From Stappia sediminis (lineage in GTDB: Bacteria; Pseudomonadota; Alphaproteobacteria; Rhizobiales; Stappiaceae): 64,000 nucleotides of DNA. This document shows positions 9,162-18,731 of this stretch, piece after piece (within the stretch, counting starts at the first letter, position 1; the number at the start of each line of letters is the position of its first letter). The notes beneath the pieces are model-generated. The model was not told the origin of the DNA, ran no database searches, and saw only the letters and a program-made list of their open reading frames with translations. Both the position numbers and the translations under genes were made by a program. Location of the stretch: the NCBI RefSeq assembly GCF_009826895.1, contig NZ_WUMV01000003.1:496001-560000 (forward strand), in the 5' to 3' direction.

Positions 9162-10289
9162 GTGACGATGACCATGACCGACGTTGCTTCCGACCGCGCG
9201 GCAAAGCGCCCCGTGCCGCGCCCCGGCGTTCTGGAGATTGCGCCTTATATTCCCGGCCGCTCGAAGGCGACGGGCGGCGACAAGCTGCACAAGCTTTCGT
9301 CCAACGAAACGCCGCTGGGGCCGAGCCCGCGCGCGATCGAGGCGCTGCGTTCGCTCGATCACCTGGAGCACTATCCGGACGGTGCGGCGACCGACCTGCG
9401 CGCGGCGATCGCGCGCGTCAACGGGCTCAACGCCGACCGCATCATCTGCGGCACCGGTTCGGACGAGATCCTGGAGCTTGTCGCGCGTGCCTATATCGGC
9501 CCGGGCGACGAGGCGATCTACAGCGAATACGGCTTCCTCGTCTACAAGATCGCGATCCTGGGTGCCGGCGGAACGCCGGTCGTCGCGCCCGAAAAGGGCA
9601 TGACCGCGGATGTCGACGCGATCCTTGAGCGCGTTACCGGGCGCACGAAGGTCGTCTTCCTCGCCAACCCGAACAATCCGACCGGCACATACCTGCCGTT
9701 CAGCGAGATACGCCGCCTGCATGCCGGCCTGCCGGCTCATACGCTTCTCGTCCTCGATGCGGCCTATGCGGAATACGTGCGCCGCAACGACTACGAGGCG
9801 GGCGTGGAACTGGCGGCGACCGCCGACAACGTTCTAATGACGCGCACGTTTTCCAAGATCTACGGCCTTGCGGCGCTCCGCCTTGGCTGGGCCTACGGGC
9901 CGGATCACGTCATCGATGCGCTAAACCGCATTCGCGGCCCCTTCAATGTGAATTCGGCTGCCATGGCCGCCGGTATCGCGGCGATGGAGGACCGGGCGTT
10001 CGTCGAGCATGCGGTGGAGCACAACGAAAAGTGGCTGCCTTGGGTGACGCGTGAAATCGAAGGTCTTGGCCTGAAGGTCACGCCGAGCGTCGGCAATTTC
10101 ATTCTCATCCACTTCCCCGAGGGCGTGGGCCAGACGGCCGCTGATGCGGATCTCTATCTTTCCGCGCGCGGCTGCGTCCTGCGTCAGGTCTCTGCCTATG
10201 GCCTTCCCAATGCCCTTCGCATGTCGATCGGCACGGAGGAGGCCAACCGCGACGTTATCGCAACCCTCAAGGAATTCATGGGCGCCTGA
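9162..10289 (+). CDS. hisC: histidinol-phosphate aminotransferase
   Basis: PLP-dependent fold-type I aminotransferase converting imidazole acetol-phosphate to histidinol-phosphate, 375 residues. The family blocks are [43 protein letters not shown] (PLP site) and [18 protein letters not shown] with the Schiff-base Lys. The GTG at 9162 directly follows the upstream stop; ATG codons at 9168 and 9174 are equally possible. Its place between a chorismate mutase-like gene and tyrC suggests that it also, or mainly, works as an aromatic aminotransferase for Tyr/Phe, as known for HisC paralogues. Whether the genome has a second hisC cannot be seen here. Confidence 0.92.
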   Translation: MTMTMTDVASDRAAKRPVPRPGVLEIAPYIPGRSKATGGDKLHKLSSNETPLGPSPRAIEALRSLDHLEHYPDGAATDLRAAIARVNGLNADRIICGTGSDEILELVARAYIGPGDEAIYSEYGFLVYKIAILGAGGTPVVAPEKGMTADVDAILERVTGRTKVVFLANPNNPTGTYLPFSEIRRLHAGLPAHTLLVLDAAYAEYVRRNDYEAGVELAATADNVLMTRTFSKIYGLAALRLGWAYGPDHVIDALNRIRGPFNVNSAAMAAGIAAMEDRAFVEHAVEHNEKWLPWVTREIEGLGLKVTPSVGNFILIHFPEGVGQTAADADLYLSARGCVLRQVSAYGLPNALRMSIGTEEANRDVIATLKEFMGA

Positions 10290-10324
10290 ACCGCCTGACC
10301 GTAAAAGGAATTGAAGCTCACCTC

Positions 10325-11260
10325 ATGTCAGCTCCGCTCGTTCGCCGTCTAGCCCTTATCGGTATCGGCCTGATCGGTTCCTCGCTCGCGCGCGTTGCGC
10401 GAAAGGAGGGGCTTGCCGAGAAAATAGTGATCTCCACCCGCTCGGCCGAAACGCTGAGGCGGGCGGAAGAGCTCGGGCTTGGCGACCGATATTGCCTGGA
10501 TGCGGGCGAAGCGGTAGAGGATGCCGATCTCGTCATCGTCTCCGTGCCGGTCGGGGCCAGCGGGGCTGTCGCCAAATGGATCGCGCCTTCGCTGAAGCCC
10601 GGCGCGATCCTGACCGACGCGGGCTCGACCAAACGTTCCGTCATCGAGCAGATGGCACCGCATGTTCCCGAAGGCGTGCATTTCATTCCCGGTCATCCGA
10701 TCGCCGGCACGGAGCAATCCGGTCCGGATGCAGGCTTCGCCGAACTGTTCCGCAACCGCTGGTGCATCCTCACCCCGCCCGAGGGAACGGATCCTGCCGC
10801 GATTGCGAGGCTCACCGCCTTCTGGGAAGGTTGCGGTTCGACTGTCGATACGATGGATGCCGAACACCATGACCTGGTGCTCGCCATTGTCTCGCATCTG
10901 CCGCATATCATTGCCTACAACATCGTTGGAACGGCGGACGATCTGGAGGCGGTCACCAAGTCGGAAGTGATCAAGTATTCCGCGTCCGGTTTCCGCGACT
11001 TCACGCGCCTTGCCGCATCGGATCCGACCATGTGGCGCGACGTCTGCCTTTATAACAAGGATGCGATCCTGGAGATGCTGGCGCGCTTTTCCGAGGACCT
11101 GGCCGCCCTGCAACGGGCGATCCGCTGGTCCGACGGGGACAAGCTTTTCGACATCTTCACGCGTACGCGCGAAATCCGCCGCTCCATCGTCGAGGCGGGG
11201 CAGGATACCGCCGTCCCGAACTTCGGGCGCGACATGGCACAGGCGGAAGCCGGAGAATAG
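10325..11260 (+). CDS. tyrC: prephenate/arogenate dehydrogenase
   Basis: NAD(P)-dependent oxidative decarboxylation of prephenate (or arogenate) on the tyrosine branch. 311 residues. The Rossmann dinucleotide motif GIGLIGSSLAR is at about 13-23. Substrate-binding motifs GHPIAGTEQSG and the catalytic-region HDLVLAIVSHLPHIIAYN follow. No ACT or chorismate mutase domain is fused. It begins 35 bases after hisC and likely forms the end of a chorismate mutase-hisC-tyrC operon. It is convergent with folK, 7 bases apart. Confidence 0.93.
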   Translation: MSAPLVRRLALIGIGLIGSSLARVARKEGLAEKIVISTRSAETLRRAEELGLGDRYCLDAGEAVEDADLVIVSVPVGASGAVAKWIAPSLKPGAILTDAGSTKRSVIEQMAPHVPEGVHFIPGHPIAGTEQSGPDAGFAELFRNRWCILTPPEGTDPAAIARLTAFWEGCGSTVDTMDAEHHDLVLAIVSHLPHIIAYNIVGTADDLEAVTKSEVIKYSASGFRDFTRLAASDPTMWRDVCLYNKDAILEMLARFSEDLAALQRAIRWSDGDKLFDIFTRTREIRRSIVEAGQDTAVPNFGRDMAQAEAGE

Positions 11261-11267
11261 GTGCCAT

Positions 11268-11756
11268 TCAAAGCCGGGTGACGTCTTCCTTGCCCGGACA
11301 ATCCTTCAGGGCCTCGGCCGCCGTGCGGCCGTCGCCTATCGGGGCATCCGGCCAGATTTCGGCAAGCGGAACCAGCACGAAGGCGCGCTCGCCCATGCGC
11401 GGATGGGGGATGGAAAGCCCTTCCTCGTCCACCTTTGCATCGCCATAGACGAGAACGTCGATATCGATCAGGCGCGGACCCCAACGCTGGTCGCGCACAC
11501 GGCCCATCTCGCGCTCCACGTCAAGACACCGGTCGAGGAGCGTACGGGCCGACAGCGTCGTCTCCACGACCGCGCAGGCATTTCGGAAGTCGTCCTGCTC
11601 GACTGGCCCCCAGGGCGGGGTGCGATAGTCGCTCGAACGAGCGCTCAACCTTATACCGTCGATTTCGCAAAGGCGGCGCAGCGCCTCGTCGAGATTCGCT
11701 TTCGTATCGCCGATGTTGGAACCGAGGCCGAGTGCCGCGCGGGTCGTGTCAATCAT
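11268..11756 (-). CDS. folK: 2-amino-4-hydroxy-6-hydroxymethyldihydropteridine pyrophosphokinase
   Basis: Transfers pyrophosphate from ATP to 6-hydroxymethyl-dihydropterin in folate synthesis. 162 residues, normal for HPPK. The N-terminal LGLGSNIGDTKANL, the Asp pair in GPRLIDIDVLVYG and the SIPHPRMGERAFVLVPLAEI signature are all present. The start overlaps the folP stop by 4 bases. folB is not adjacent in this window although the three genes often cluster. Confidence 0.95.
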   Translation of the reverse strand: MIDTTRAALGLGSNIGDTKANLDEALRRLCEIDGIRLSARSSDYRTPPWGPVEQDDFRNACAVVETTLSARTLLDRCLDVEREMGRVRDQRWGPRLIDIDVLVYGDAKVDEEGLSIPHPRMGERAFVLVPLAEIWPDAPIGDGRTAAEALKDCPGKEDVTRL

Positions 11757-12604
11757 TTTTCGGAAGCGCTTTCGCGGTGGATCGCGGCGACAAGGCGTGC
11801 CGCATCCTTGTGGGGTTTCACGTCGTGGGCGCGGATGATTGCCGCCCCCTTGTGCATGGCGATGGTGTGGACGGCAAGCGAACCGTAGAGCCTGTCGTCG
11901 GTCGGCACATCCAGAACCGCACCGATCATTTTCTTGCGCGACGCGCCGACCAGAAGCGGCAGGCCGTGTTTGGCGAGCGTTTCAAGCCGATTCAGGATCA
12001 GGAAATTCTGGTCGATCGTCTTGCCGAAACCGATGCCGGGGTCGAGCATCCGGAAGGAGGGGGGAATGCCTGCCTTCTCCGCGAGTTCCATCGAGCGTTC
12101 GAAGAAACGGTCGATATCGGCCAGGATATCGATATTCGCATCCGCCGCCTCGCGATTGTGCATCATGATGACGGGAACGCCCAGTTCGGCAACCGTTTTG
12201 GCCATCGCGGGGTCCTTCTGCAAGCCCCAGACGTCGTTGACGATCTTCGCGCCTGCGTGGACGGCACGGCGCGCCGTTTCCGCCTTGTAGGTGTCGATCG
12301 AAACCGGCACGCCCAGGGCGACGATCTTGCCGATCACCGGTGCGATGCGCTGCCATTCCTCGTCCGCCGGGACGGGAGTTGCACCGGGGCGTGTGCTTTC
12401 GCCGCCGATATCCAGGATGTCCGCGCCTTCCTCCACCATGATCCGTGCATGCGCGATGGCAAGGTCGGGCGCGTCGTGGCGTCCGCCGTCGGAAAAGGAA
12501 TCGGGCGTGACGTTCAGCACCCCCATGATCGCGGGAAGGGGAAGCGCCAGCTTCGGCGCTCCGAATCCGAGCGTTTTCGAATCTGAAGTCGTCATGGCGC
12601 CCAT
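11753..12604 (-). CDS. folP: dihydropteroate synthase
   Basis: Condenses the HPPK product with p-aminobenzoate; target of sulfonamides. About 283 residues, TIM barrel. Signatures are IMGVLNVTPDSFSDGG, DILDIGGESTRPGATP, VNDVWGLQKD and LLVGASRKKMIG. The frame is open from 12625. I start at 12604 because an AGGA sits just upstream; the ATG at 12595 is also plausible. It is translationally coupled with folK. No sulfonamide-resistance change can be judged by reading alone. Confidence 0.95.
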   Translation of the reverse strand: MGAMTTSDSKTLGFGAPKLALPLPAIMGVLNVTPDSFSDGGRHDAPDLAIAHARIMVEEGADILDIGGESTRPGATPVPADEEWQRIAPVIGKIVALGVPVSIDTYKAETARRAVHAGAKIVNDVWGLQKDPAMAKTVAELGVPVIMMHNREAADANIDILADIDRFFERSMELAEKAGIPPSFRMLDPGIGFGKTIDQNFLILNRLETLAKHGLPLLVGASRKKMIGAVLDVPTDDRLYGSLAVHTIAMHKGAAIIRAHDVKPHKDAARLVAAIHRESASEK

Positions 12605-12829
12605 CGTTCCTGCCGGCTTCGACAAACTTCGCCGTTCGGCTGCGGCGTGTTAGAGGCCGATGGTGATGGCTCCATACGCCGGTGAGGTCAAGGGGCGAGA
12701 GGTTTCGTTTCCTTGATATCGCCGGTCCCTTCGAGGGAGAGGCGCCGAAACGTCGAAATTCTGTCGCCAAGCGACATCGCAGGTATTGTCGCGCGTTCGT
12801 TCGAAGCCGGAGAGAACCGGGCCGCCCGG

Positions 12830-14065
12830 CTATTCGCCAGGTTCTCCGGCGGGCTCGGGATAGGGCGCATCCGGCATCAGGGAGAGGACAAGGGCGATCG
12901 CGCCCATGACGGGTACGACGATGCCGAGGCCGGCTACGGGATCGCCGATGAGAACGGCGGCGAAACTGCCGAGCAGGCCCCCGCCCATCTGGAAGAAACC
13001 CATCATCGCTGAAGCCGCGCCTGCGATCTCGGGAAAGGGGAAAAGCGCTTTCGTCGACATCGACGGCAGAATGACGGCGATCCCGAAGGCGAAAATCGCA
13101 ACCGGACCCATCACGTGCCAGAGCGTCAGATCCTCGAAACGGGCCAATACCGCCATTGCCATGATGGCAATGAAGATCAACGCCATGCCGGCGGGCACTA
13201 TCCGCTCCGCCGTGTGGCGCTTCAGCAGATTGCGTGTAACGAGCGATCCCAGAAAGAACGAACCCGACTGCAACATCATCGAGTAGCCGAATTGCGACGG
13301 CGTCAGGCCCACCTTGTCGATGATGACGAAGGGCAGGATCGTCGCGAGCGTGTAGATGCCGCCGAGCGTCGTTCCGAGGATGATCGAGGGCTTCAAGAAG
13401 CGAGGTTCGCGCAAAAGCCGAAGATAGGAAGAGGCGAGCCGCTTCGGCGAGACGTGCTTGCGGTCCCTGAAGCTGTTGGTCTCTTCCATGAAGAACAGCG
13501 CCAGCGCGCCGATGGCAAGCCCATAGATCACCATTTCCAGGAAGATCGCCCGCCAGCCGAGCGCCTCCAGCGTCAGACCGCCGATCGTGGGCGCAAGCGC
13601 CGGTCCGACGGCGAGCATCAGCCCGATCAGGTTCATGATGCGCGCCGAGGCCTGGCCGACGAACTGGTCGCGGACGATGGCGCGCGAGATCGCGATGCCG
13701 GCGGAAGCGCCTATGCCCTGCAGGAGGCGCGCGACAAGCAGCGCCTCGATGCTGGAAGCCGCATAGGCGATGAAGCTGCCGGCAAGATAGATCCCGGAAA
13801 AGGCGAGCACCACGGGCCGACGCCCGAAAGCGTCCGACAGCGGGCCGCAGATGAGCTGGGCCAGCGTGAAACCGGCGAAATAGATCGTCAGCGTGAGTTT
13901 GACGGAGGAGATGTCGGTGCCGAAAACCTCCACGAGCCGCGGCATCGCGGGCGTGTAGAGCGCCATGGAAACGGGGCCGAGGGCAACGAGGATCGCGCCG
14001 ATGACCGCCGTCTTGCGCTCGCTCATCAGAGTCTTGCTGGCGGTTGCCGGCATTGGCTGGTTCAT
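12830..14065 (-). CDS. multidrug efflux MFS transporter, Bcr/CflA type
   Basis: 411-residue, 12-helix major facilitator. The conserved loop motif GPLSDAFGRRPVVLA lies between helices 2 and 3. ARLLQGIGASAGIAISRAIVRD, a DHA1-drug-antiporter helix 4-5 pattern, and GPALAPTIGG (motif C-like) are typical of Bcr/CflA drug exporters. It lies downstream of and overlaps the marR gene by 4 bases, so it is most likely controlled by that MarR regulator. The substrate is unknown. Confidence 0.92.
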   Translation of the reverse strand: MNQPMPATASKTLMSERKTAVIGAILVALGPVSMALYTPAMPRLVEVFGTDISSVKLTLTIYFAGFTLAQLICGPLSDAFGRRPVVLAFSGIYLAGSFIAYAASSIEALLVARLLQGIGASAGIAISRAIVRDQFVGQASARIMNLIGLMLAVGPALAPTIGGLTLEALGWRAIFLEMVIYGLAIGALALFFMEETNSFRDRKHVSPKRLASSYLRLLREPRFLKPSIILGTTLGGIYTLATILPFVIIDKVGLTPSQFGYSMMLQSGSFFLGSLVTRNLLKRHTAERIVPAGMALIFIAIMAMAVLARFEDLTLWHVMGPVAIFAFGIAVILPSMSTKALFPFPEIAGAASAMMGFFQMGGGLLGSFAAVLIGDPVAGLGIVVPVMGAIALVLSLMPDAPYPEPAGEPGE

Positions 14066-14550
14066 GCCGAGCCCTCGAGTTCCGGAACCTTGCTGCGTTT
14101 GGCGGCATTTGCCGGCTTTGCGAGGAGCTTGTCGCGAAGATGAAGCAGCGTGAGGCGCAGTGTTTCGACTTCCTCCGCATCCATGCCTTCGGTGGCGACG
14201 CTGCGCACGCTGGCGCCGACCTCCCGGATATCGGCTATCGTCGCTTCGGCCTTCGCGGTCGCGCGGATCAGCTTGCAGCGCCGGTCGTTCGGGTCGGCGG
14301 CGCGCTCGATCAGGCCCTTGCCTTCCAACTGGTCTAGAAAGCCTACAAGCGTCATCGGCTCCACGCCCATGCGTTCGGCAAGATCGCGCTGGCGCATTCC
14401 CTCGTAGACATAGGCATAGGCAAGCGCGCGGGCGGCGCCCGGCGTCAGCCCGATCCCGGACTTGAGCAGGCCGGCTTCGAAGTGCTTGCGGAACAGCCGC
14501 GACAGGTCGGCCAGCACGAAGCCGAGCGTTTCATATTGCGTTGCCGACAT
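14062..14550 (-). CDS. MarR family transcriptional regulator
   Basis: 162-residue winged-helix regulator. The DNA-binding core is YVYEGMRQRDLAERMGVEP and MTLVGFLDQLEGKGLIERAA with the wing DPNDRRCKLIRAT. As first gene in a two-gene unit with the Bcr/CflA efflux pump it probably represses both genes and is relieved by a pump substrate. A near-perfect inverted repeat 12 bases before its start codon (14563-14585) is the obvious candidate operator. Confidence 0.93.
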   Translation of the reverse strand: MSATQYETLGFVLADLSRLFRKHFEAGLLKSGIGLTPGAARALAYAYVYEGMRQRDLAERMGVEPMTLVGFLDQLEGKGLIERAADPNDRRCKLIRATAKAEATIADIREVGASVRSVATEGMDAEEVETLRLTLLHLRDKLLAKPANAAKRSKVPELEGSA

Positions 14551-14562
14551 GGGGACTCCGAA

Positions 14563-14585
14563 AATAGTAAGTCAGCCTTATTATT
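14563..14585. promoter_or_regulatory. candidate MarR operator
   Basis: Inverted repeat AATAGTAAG - TCAGC - CTTATTATT with 9-base arms and one mismatch, in the short leader of the marR/efflux operon. Size and AT-rich composition fit a MarR dimer site. Position just upstream of the start suggests autorepression. The assignment is inferred from sequence only. Confidence 0.5.
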
Positions 14586-14798
14586 CGCAATCCTTACCGT
14601 ATGGCAACGGCGATTTGCGCATGTCGGCTATGCAATGCCCTGCCATCTGCGGTTTTGCGTTCAAATCGTCACGGAAATGGGCTAGAAGGCGCCATCTCGA
14701 AACATCCCATGCGCTCGAGTGTGCCCCGCCGGACGGCCGGATGGCCGTTTGCCTTGGCGCTTGGGCCTGATTATGACCGGCACGCTCCTGGAGCTTTC

Positions 14799-16616
14799 AT
14801 GAACCTTCGCAATATCGCGATCATCGCGCACGTCGACCATGGCAAGACCACGCTTATCGACGTTCTACTGAAGCAATCCGGCTCTTTCCGCGAGAACCAG
14901 CGCACGGAAGAGCGGATGATGGATTCCAACGATCTTGAGCGCGAGCGTGGCATCACCATCCTAGCCAAGGTCACTTCGCTCGAATGGGGCGAGACGCGCA
15001 TCAACATCGTCGACACGCCGGGCCACGCCGATTTCGGCGGCGAGGTGGAGCGTATTCTGCACATGGTCGACGGCGTCGTGCTTCTGGTCGATGCAGCCGA
15101 GGGCCCGATGCCGCAGACGAAGTTCGTGCTCGGCAAGGCGCTGAAGCTCGGCCTTCGTCCCATCGTCGCGATCAACAAGATCGACAAGCCCGAGCAGCGC
15201 GCCGAAGAGGTGCTGGACGAAGTGTTCGACCTTTTCGCGGCACTTGATGCAAATGAGGAGCAGCTCGACTTCCCCGTCGTCTACGGCTCCGCGAAGCAGG
15301 GCTGGATGGCGGATGATCCCTCCGGCCCGCAGGACAGCATGGCCCCGCTCTTCGATCTTGTGCTCAAGCATGTCGAGGCGCCAAAGGCCGAGGAAGGCAC
15401 TTTCCGCATGCTGGCGACGACGATCGAGTCGAACCCATTCCTCGGCCGCATCCTGACGGGGCGCATCGTATCGGGCACCGCGACCCCGAACATGGCCGTC
15501 AAGGCCCTGTCGCGTGACGGCAAGACGGTCGAAACGGGCCGCATTTCCAAGGTGCTTGCCTTCCGCGGGCTGGAACGTCAGCCCATCGAAAAAGGCGAGG
15601 CCGGCGACATCGTCTCGCTGGCGGGTCTCGCGGAGGCCACCGTCTCCGACACGCTCTGCGCTCCGGAAGTGAAGGAGCCGCTTTCGGCCCAGCCGATCGA
15701 CCCGCCCACGCTTTCGATGACCTTCTTCGTCAACGACGGCCCGCTTGCGGGTACCGAGGGCGACAAGGTGCAGTCGCGCGTCATCCGCAAGCGGCTTTAC
15801 GACGAAGCGGAAGGCAACGTCGCGCTGAAAGTGGAGGAAGCGCCGGGCGGCGATGCCTTCATCGTGTCGGGCCGTGGCGAACTGCAGCTTGCCATCCTGA
15901 TCGAGAACATGCGCCGCGAAGGCTTCGAAATTTGCGTCGGCCGTCCGCGCGTCGTTTACCAGACGAGCGAGAACGGCCAGCGGCTGGAGCCGATCGAGGA
16001 AGTGACCATCGACGTCGATGAGGAGCATTCCGGCGCGGTCGTGCAGAAGCTGTCGGAACGCAAGGCGGAGCTCCTTGAAATGCGCCCGTCGGGCGGCGGG
16101 CGCACGCGCCTCGTTTTCAACGCGCCGACGCGCGGGCTCATCGGCTACCAGTCGGAGCTTCTGTCGGACACGCGCGGCACGGCGATCTTCAACCGCGTCT
16201 TCCATGCTTATGAGCCCTACAAGGGCGAGATCCCGAGCCGCCACACGGGCGTGCTCATCTCCAATGGCGACGGCGAGGCGGTCGCCTATGCGCTGTGGAA
16301 CCTTGAGGATCGCGGGCCGATGCTGATCGATCCGGGCGTCAAGGTCTATCGCGGCATGATCGTGGGCGAGCATACGCGCGGCAACGATCTTGAAGTGAAC
16401 GTGCTGAAGGGCAAGCAACTCACCAACATCCGCTCCGCCGGCAAGGACGAGGCGGTGAAGCTGACGACGCCGATCCGGCTCAGCCTGGAAGCGGCGCTTT
16501 CCTATATCGCCGATGATGAGCTGGTCGAGGTGACGCCGAAGTCGATCCGCCTGCGTAAGGCGATCCTCGATCCTAACGACCGTAAGAAAGCCGAGCGCGC
16601 GGCGAAATCCGCATAG
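14799..16616 (+). CDS. typA: ribosome-associated GTPase TypA/BipA
   Basis: Translational GTPase binding the 70S ribosome, involved in ribosome assembly and stress responses. 605 residues, standard length. The G motifs are [10 protein letters not shown] (G1), RGITI (G2), DTPGHADF (G3) and NKIDKPEQR (G4). EF-G-like domains and the TypA-specific C-terminal domain follow ([22 protein letters not shown]). The frame is open from 14601, but the ATG at 14799 has a GGAG 5 bases upstream and gives the canonical N-terminus [16 protein letters not shown] strong terminator follows. Confidence 0.97.
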   Translation: MNLRNIAIIAHVDHGKTTLIDVLLKQSGSFRENQRTEERMMDSNDLERERGITILAKVTSLEWGETRINIVDTPGHADFGGEVERILHMVDGVVLLVDAAEGPMPQTKFVLGKALKLGLRPIVAINKIDKPEQRAEEVLDEVFDLFAALDANEEQLDFPVVYGSAKQGWMADDPSGPQDSMAPLFDLVLKHVEAPKAEEGTFRMLATTIESNPFLGRILTGRIVSGTATPNMAVKALSRDGKTVETGRISKVLAFRGLERQPIEKGEAGDIVSLAGLAEATVSDTLCAPEVKEPLSAQPIDPPTLSMTFFVNDGPLAGTEGDKVQSRVIRKRLYDEAEGNVALKVEEAPGGDAFIVSGRGELQLAILIENMRREGFEICVGRPRVVYQTSENGQRLEPIEEVTIDVDEEHSGAVVQKLSERKAELLEMRPSGGGRTRLVFNAPTRGLIGYQSELLSDTRGTAIFNRVFHAYEPYKGEIPSRHTGVLISNGDGEAVAYALWNLEDRGPMLIDPGVKVYRGMIVGEHTRGNDLEVNVLKGKQLTNIRSAGKDEAVKLTTPIRLSLEAALSYIADDELVEVTPKSIRLRKAILDPNDRKKAERAAKSA

Positions 16617-16641
16617 TCGGCGCTGATTTCAGTCAGTCATG

Positions 16642-16673
16642 GCCCCGCCGCTACCCGGCGGGGCTTTTTTATT
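16642..16673 (+). terminator. intrinsic terminator of typA
   Basis: Perfect 9-bp stem GCCCCGCCG (16642-16650) / CGGCGGGGC (16656-16664) with a 5-base loop, followed directly by TTTTTT. It lies 25 bases after the typA stop and before the convergent gene at 16680. Confidence 0.93.
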
Positions 16674-16679
16674 TCGCGT

Positions 16680-17108
16680 TTATTCCACCGTGATGGTGAT
16701 CCGCTCCGACATTACGGGCGGATTGTGCGGGATATGGTTGTGATCGCCGAGAACGAGCTGCAGCGTGTGCTCGCCCGGTGAAAGCTCCACGCTTGCCTCC
16801 CTCTGGCCGCCACCGAAGTGGACGTGCTGCGCGTCCGAGGGGATCGGGACATCGAGCGCGCCGCCATCAAGCGTAGTATCGATCAAAAGGTGATGGTGGC
16901 CGGAATTCTCCTGCTCCGTGCCTGCCGGCACCACCTGCATGCCCTCTATGCCGAAGCGCAGTTCAAGCGGGCTCGATACCTTGTCGCCGTCGATCAGGTC
17001 GATGAAGTAGACTCTCGCGCCCTCAGGAGCCGGCGTTTCACCAGCTGTTGCAGCCGTGGAGAGAGTAAAAGTCAAAGCCGCGAAAGCGGCGGCGTAAAGG
17101 CGATCCAT
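16680..17108 (-). CDS. DUF4399 domain protein, exported
   Basis: 142 residues. A Sec signal peptide covers about residues 1-22 (LYAAAFAALTFTLSTAATAG). The mature part is a small beta domain with the DUF4399 hallmarks VYFIDLIDGDKVSSPLELRF, a GHHHLLID cluster and GEHTLQLVLGDHNHIPH. The His-rich pattern hints at metal binding, which is inference. The family is of unknown function; periplasmic or secreted location is expected. It is monocistronic and convergent with typA. Confidence 0.87.
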   Translation of the reverse strand: MDRLYAAAFAALTFTLSTAATAGETPAPEGARVYFIDLIDGDKVSSPLELRFGIEGMQVVPAGTEQENSGHHHLLIDTTLDGGALDVPIPSDAQHVHFGGGQREASVELSPGEHTLQLVLGDHNHIPHNPPVMSERITITVE

Positions 17109-17236
17109 ATTTCTCTCCCGCAGGGATGCTGACCGGAGTAGCCGGCCGCAGACTGTAGCATGGATCGGCTATAAGTTACGCTTGGTTATTCCATGAAAAG
17201 CTTCACATTCCGCCTTTTGAACCCCATTTATGGGGA

Positions 17237-17623
17237 ATGGCAGACGAGACGATGAACAGCACCTTCGACGAACTGGGCTTCGATCCGGAATTACTGGGCC
17301 CGGAAGAAGAGCAGAAAAGCAAGATCCGGGACAAGCTGTTCCGCACGGCGCGGAAGGCTGCGCGGCAGGTGCCGTTCATAGAAGACGTGATCGCATCCTA
17401 TTACTGCACGCTCGACCCTGCGACGCCGACGAAGGTGCGCACGACGCTTCTCGGCGCGCTTGCCTATTTCGTCCTGCCGCTCGATGTGGTGCCGGACTTC
17501 CTGCTGGGCGTTGGCTTTGGTGACGATGCCACCGTTCTGATGGCGGCAATCGCCATGGTGCGCGCCCATATCCGCGACGAACATTACGACGCCGCGAAGG
17601 AAGCCCTGAAGGACGAAGAGTGA
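17237..17623 (+). CDS. YkvA family protein (DUF1232)
   Basis: 128 residues. The DUF1232 core is GALAYFVLPLDVVPDFLLGV followed by GFGDDATVLMAAIAMV, two hydrophobic helices with the conserved P-x-D-x-x-P-D pattern. Flanking regions are charged. A small membrane-associated protein of unknown function. The start at 17237 gives MADETMNSTF; a second ATG lies 5 codons in. No operon partner is evident. Confidence 0.87.
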   Translation: MADETMNSTFDELGFDPELLGPEEEQKSKIRDKLFRTARKAARQVPFIEDVIASYYCTLDPATPTKVRTTLLGALAYFVLPLDVVPDFLLGVGFGDDATVLMAAIAMVRAHIRDEHYDAAKEALKDEE

Positions 17624-17683
17624 GCTGGAGCCGGAGCGGACTTGTTTGGGCGGGCCCGCGGGGCGCGCACTAATTTATGATAT

Positions 17684-17736
17684 TTCGCATGTCCTTATCC
17701 CAAAACCGCTTATCACTTTTGGGGGGGCATGCGCTA
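17684..17736 (-). repeat. partial inverted copy of the 3919 repeat (hairpin 1 only)
   Basis: On the minus strand it reads GCATGCCCCCCCAAAAGTGA, then AGCGGTTTTGGGATAAGGAC, then ATGCGAAATATCA, clearly related to hairpin 1 of the element at 3919-4025. The second (GAGCGCGTCT) hairpin is missing. It directly abuts and overlaps the stop codon of the EamA gene and may serve as its terminator. Confidence 0.75.
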
Positions 17737-18627
17737 CCCGTTGAAGATCAGGGCACAGCCGACGATGACGAGGATCGCACCCGCCCATGCGCCGGGTGCC
17801 GGGACTTCTTTCGTGCGCCACCACAAGAGCGGCAGCTGCAGGGCGGGCGTTGTCGCCGAAAGCGTTGAGACGATGCCGACCTCGCCGCCCGAAAGCGCAA
17901 ACAGGATCAGCGTCATGCCGACGCCCATGCCGAGCAGGCCGGAAAGCGCGACGATGCTTGTAACCTTCCATGTCAGCGGATTGGCCGCCTGAAACCGCTG
18001 CAGCGGCAGGCGCATGAGGAGCGTCAGGCCAAGCGCCGCCGTGCCGACACGCAGGGCGGATACAGCGACGGGATCGACGCCCGTTTCCATGACGGGGCGG
18101 GCGATCAGCGAACCGATCGATTGCGCGAGCGCCGCCGCCAGCCCAAGCAGGATGCCGGCCCAAAGGGGGCCCTTGACGTTTTCCCAGTGGTGGAGCTGCG
18201 AGCGGCGCTTGCCGTAGGCGATTGCGAGCACCACGCCGGCGAAGGTTAAAAGCGCGCCGATCAGGGCGCTGGGCGGCAGATATTCGCCCAGGAACAGCCA
18301 TCCAAGCAGCACGGACATGGGCGCATTGAGCGAAAAGAGGATCGCGGTGCGGCGCGGGCCCATGCGGTTCATGGTCAAAAACAGCGCCGTATCGCCCAGG
18401 AATATACCTATGAAGCCGGAGGCCAGGATCGCCGGCAGCTGGTCCGTGCCTATCGTCTGCCAGGTTCCGGTGACGGTGGCGTAGGCAGCGAGCATGACGA
18501 AGACCATCGCCATGCGGACCCGGTTGAAGGCGATAGCGCCGAGGTGTGCGGCTGGTCCGGCGGAAATCAGGCCGGTCATGGCCCAGGTCAGCGCCGCGGC
18601 AAGCGCGGCGAATTCATAAATGAACAT
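17734..18627 (-). CDS. EamA/DMT family transporter
   Basis: 297 residues with ten predicted membrane helices in two EamA halves, inner membrane. The half-repeat patterns are FAALAAALTWAMTGLISAGP (N-terminal helix) and SVLLGWLFLGEYLPPSALIG ending the first half, with LLWWRTKEVPAPGAWAGAIL matching it in the second. The substrate is unknown; many relatives export metabolites or amino acids. It is alone on this strand, 105 bases from asd. The stop codon coincides with the repeat at 17684-17736. Confidence 0.9.
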   Translation of the reverse strand: MFIYEFAALAAALTWAMTGLISAGPAAHLGAIAFNRVRMAMVFVMLAAYATVTGTWQTIGTDQLPAILASGFIGIFLGDTALFLTMNRMGPRRTAILFSLNAPMSVLLGWLFLGEYLPPSALIGALLTFAGVVLAIAYGKRRSQLHHWENVKGPLWAGILLGLAAALAQSIGSLIARPVMETGVDPVAVSALRVGTAALGLTLLMRLPLQRFQAANPLTWKVTSIVALSGLLGMGVGMTLILFALSGGEVGIVSTLSATTPALQLPLLWWRTKEVPAPGAWAGAILVIVGCALIFNG

Positions 18628-18679
18628 CGAGAAATCCGGGTCGCGGCACGTCCGGACGATCCGGGCAACGGCGCGAACA

Positions 18680-18718
18680 GAAAGAATGAAGGAGACCGGG
18701 CGGCGTCAGGCCGCCCGG
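18680..18718 (-). terminator. probable terminator of asd
   Basis: Nine-bp stem CCGGGCGGC (18696-18704) / GCCGCCCGG (18710-18718), located 14 bases past the asd stop. The following minus-strand sequence is pyrimidine-rich (TCTCCTTCATTCTTTC) but lacks an uninterrupted T run, so termination may be moderate. Confidence 0.65.
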
Positions 18719-18731
18719 CAGAAGTTGTGCG

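Noticed and set aside
12626-12829. Short frames in the gap between folP and the MFS gene
   Set aside because: Both strands have 60-75 residue frames that are Arg/Pro-rich and lack ribosome binding sites or family features.
11982-14180. 732-residue minus-strand open frame
   Set aside because: It crosses folP, the intergenic gap, the MFS gene and the marR gene in another frame, is Arg-rich and low-complexity, and shows no domain. It is a GC-rich shadow frame.
14961-16418. 485-residue minus-strand open frame antisense to typA
   Set aside because: His/Arg-rich shadow of a highly conserved GTPase gene.
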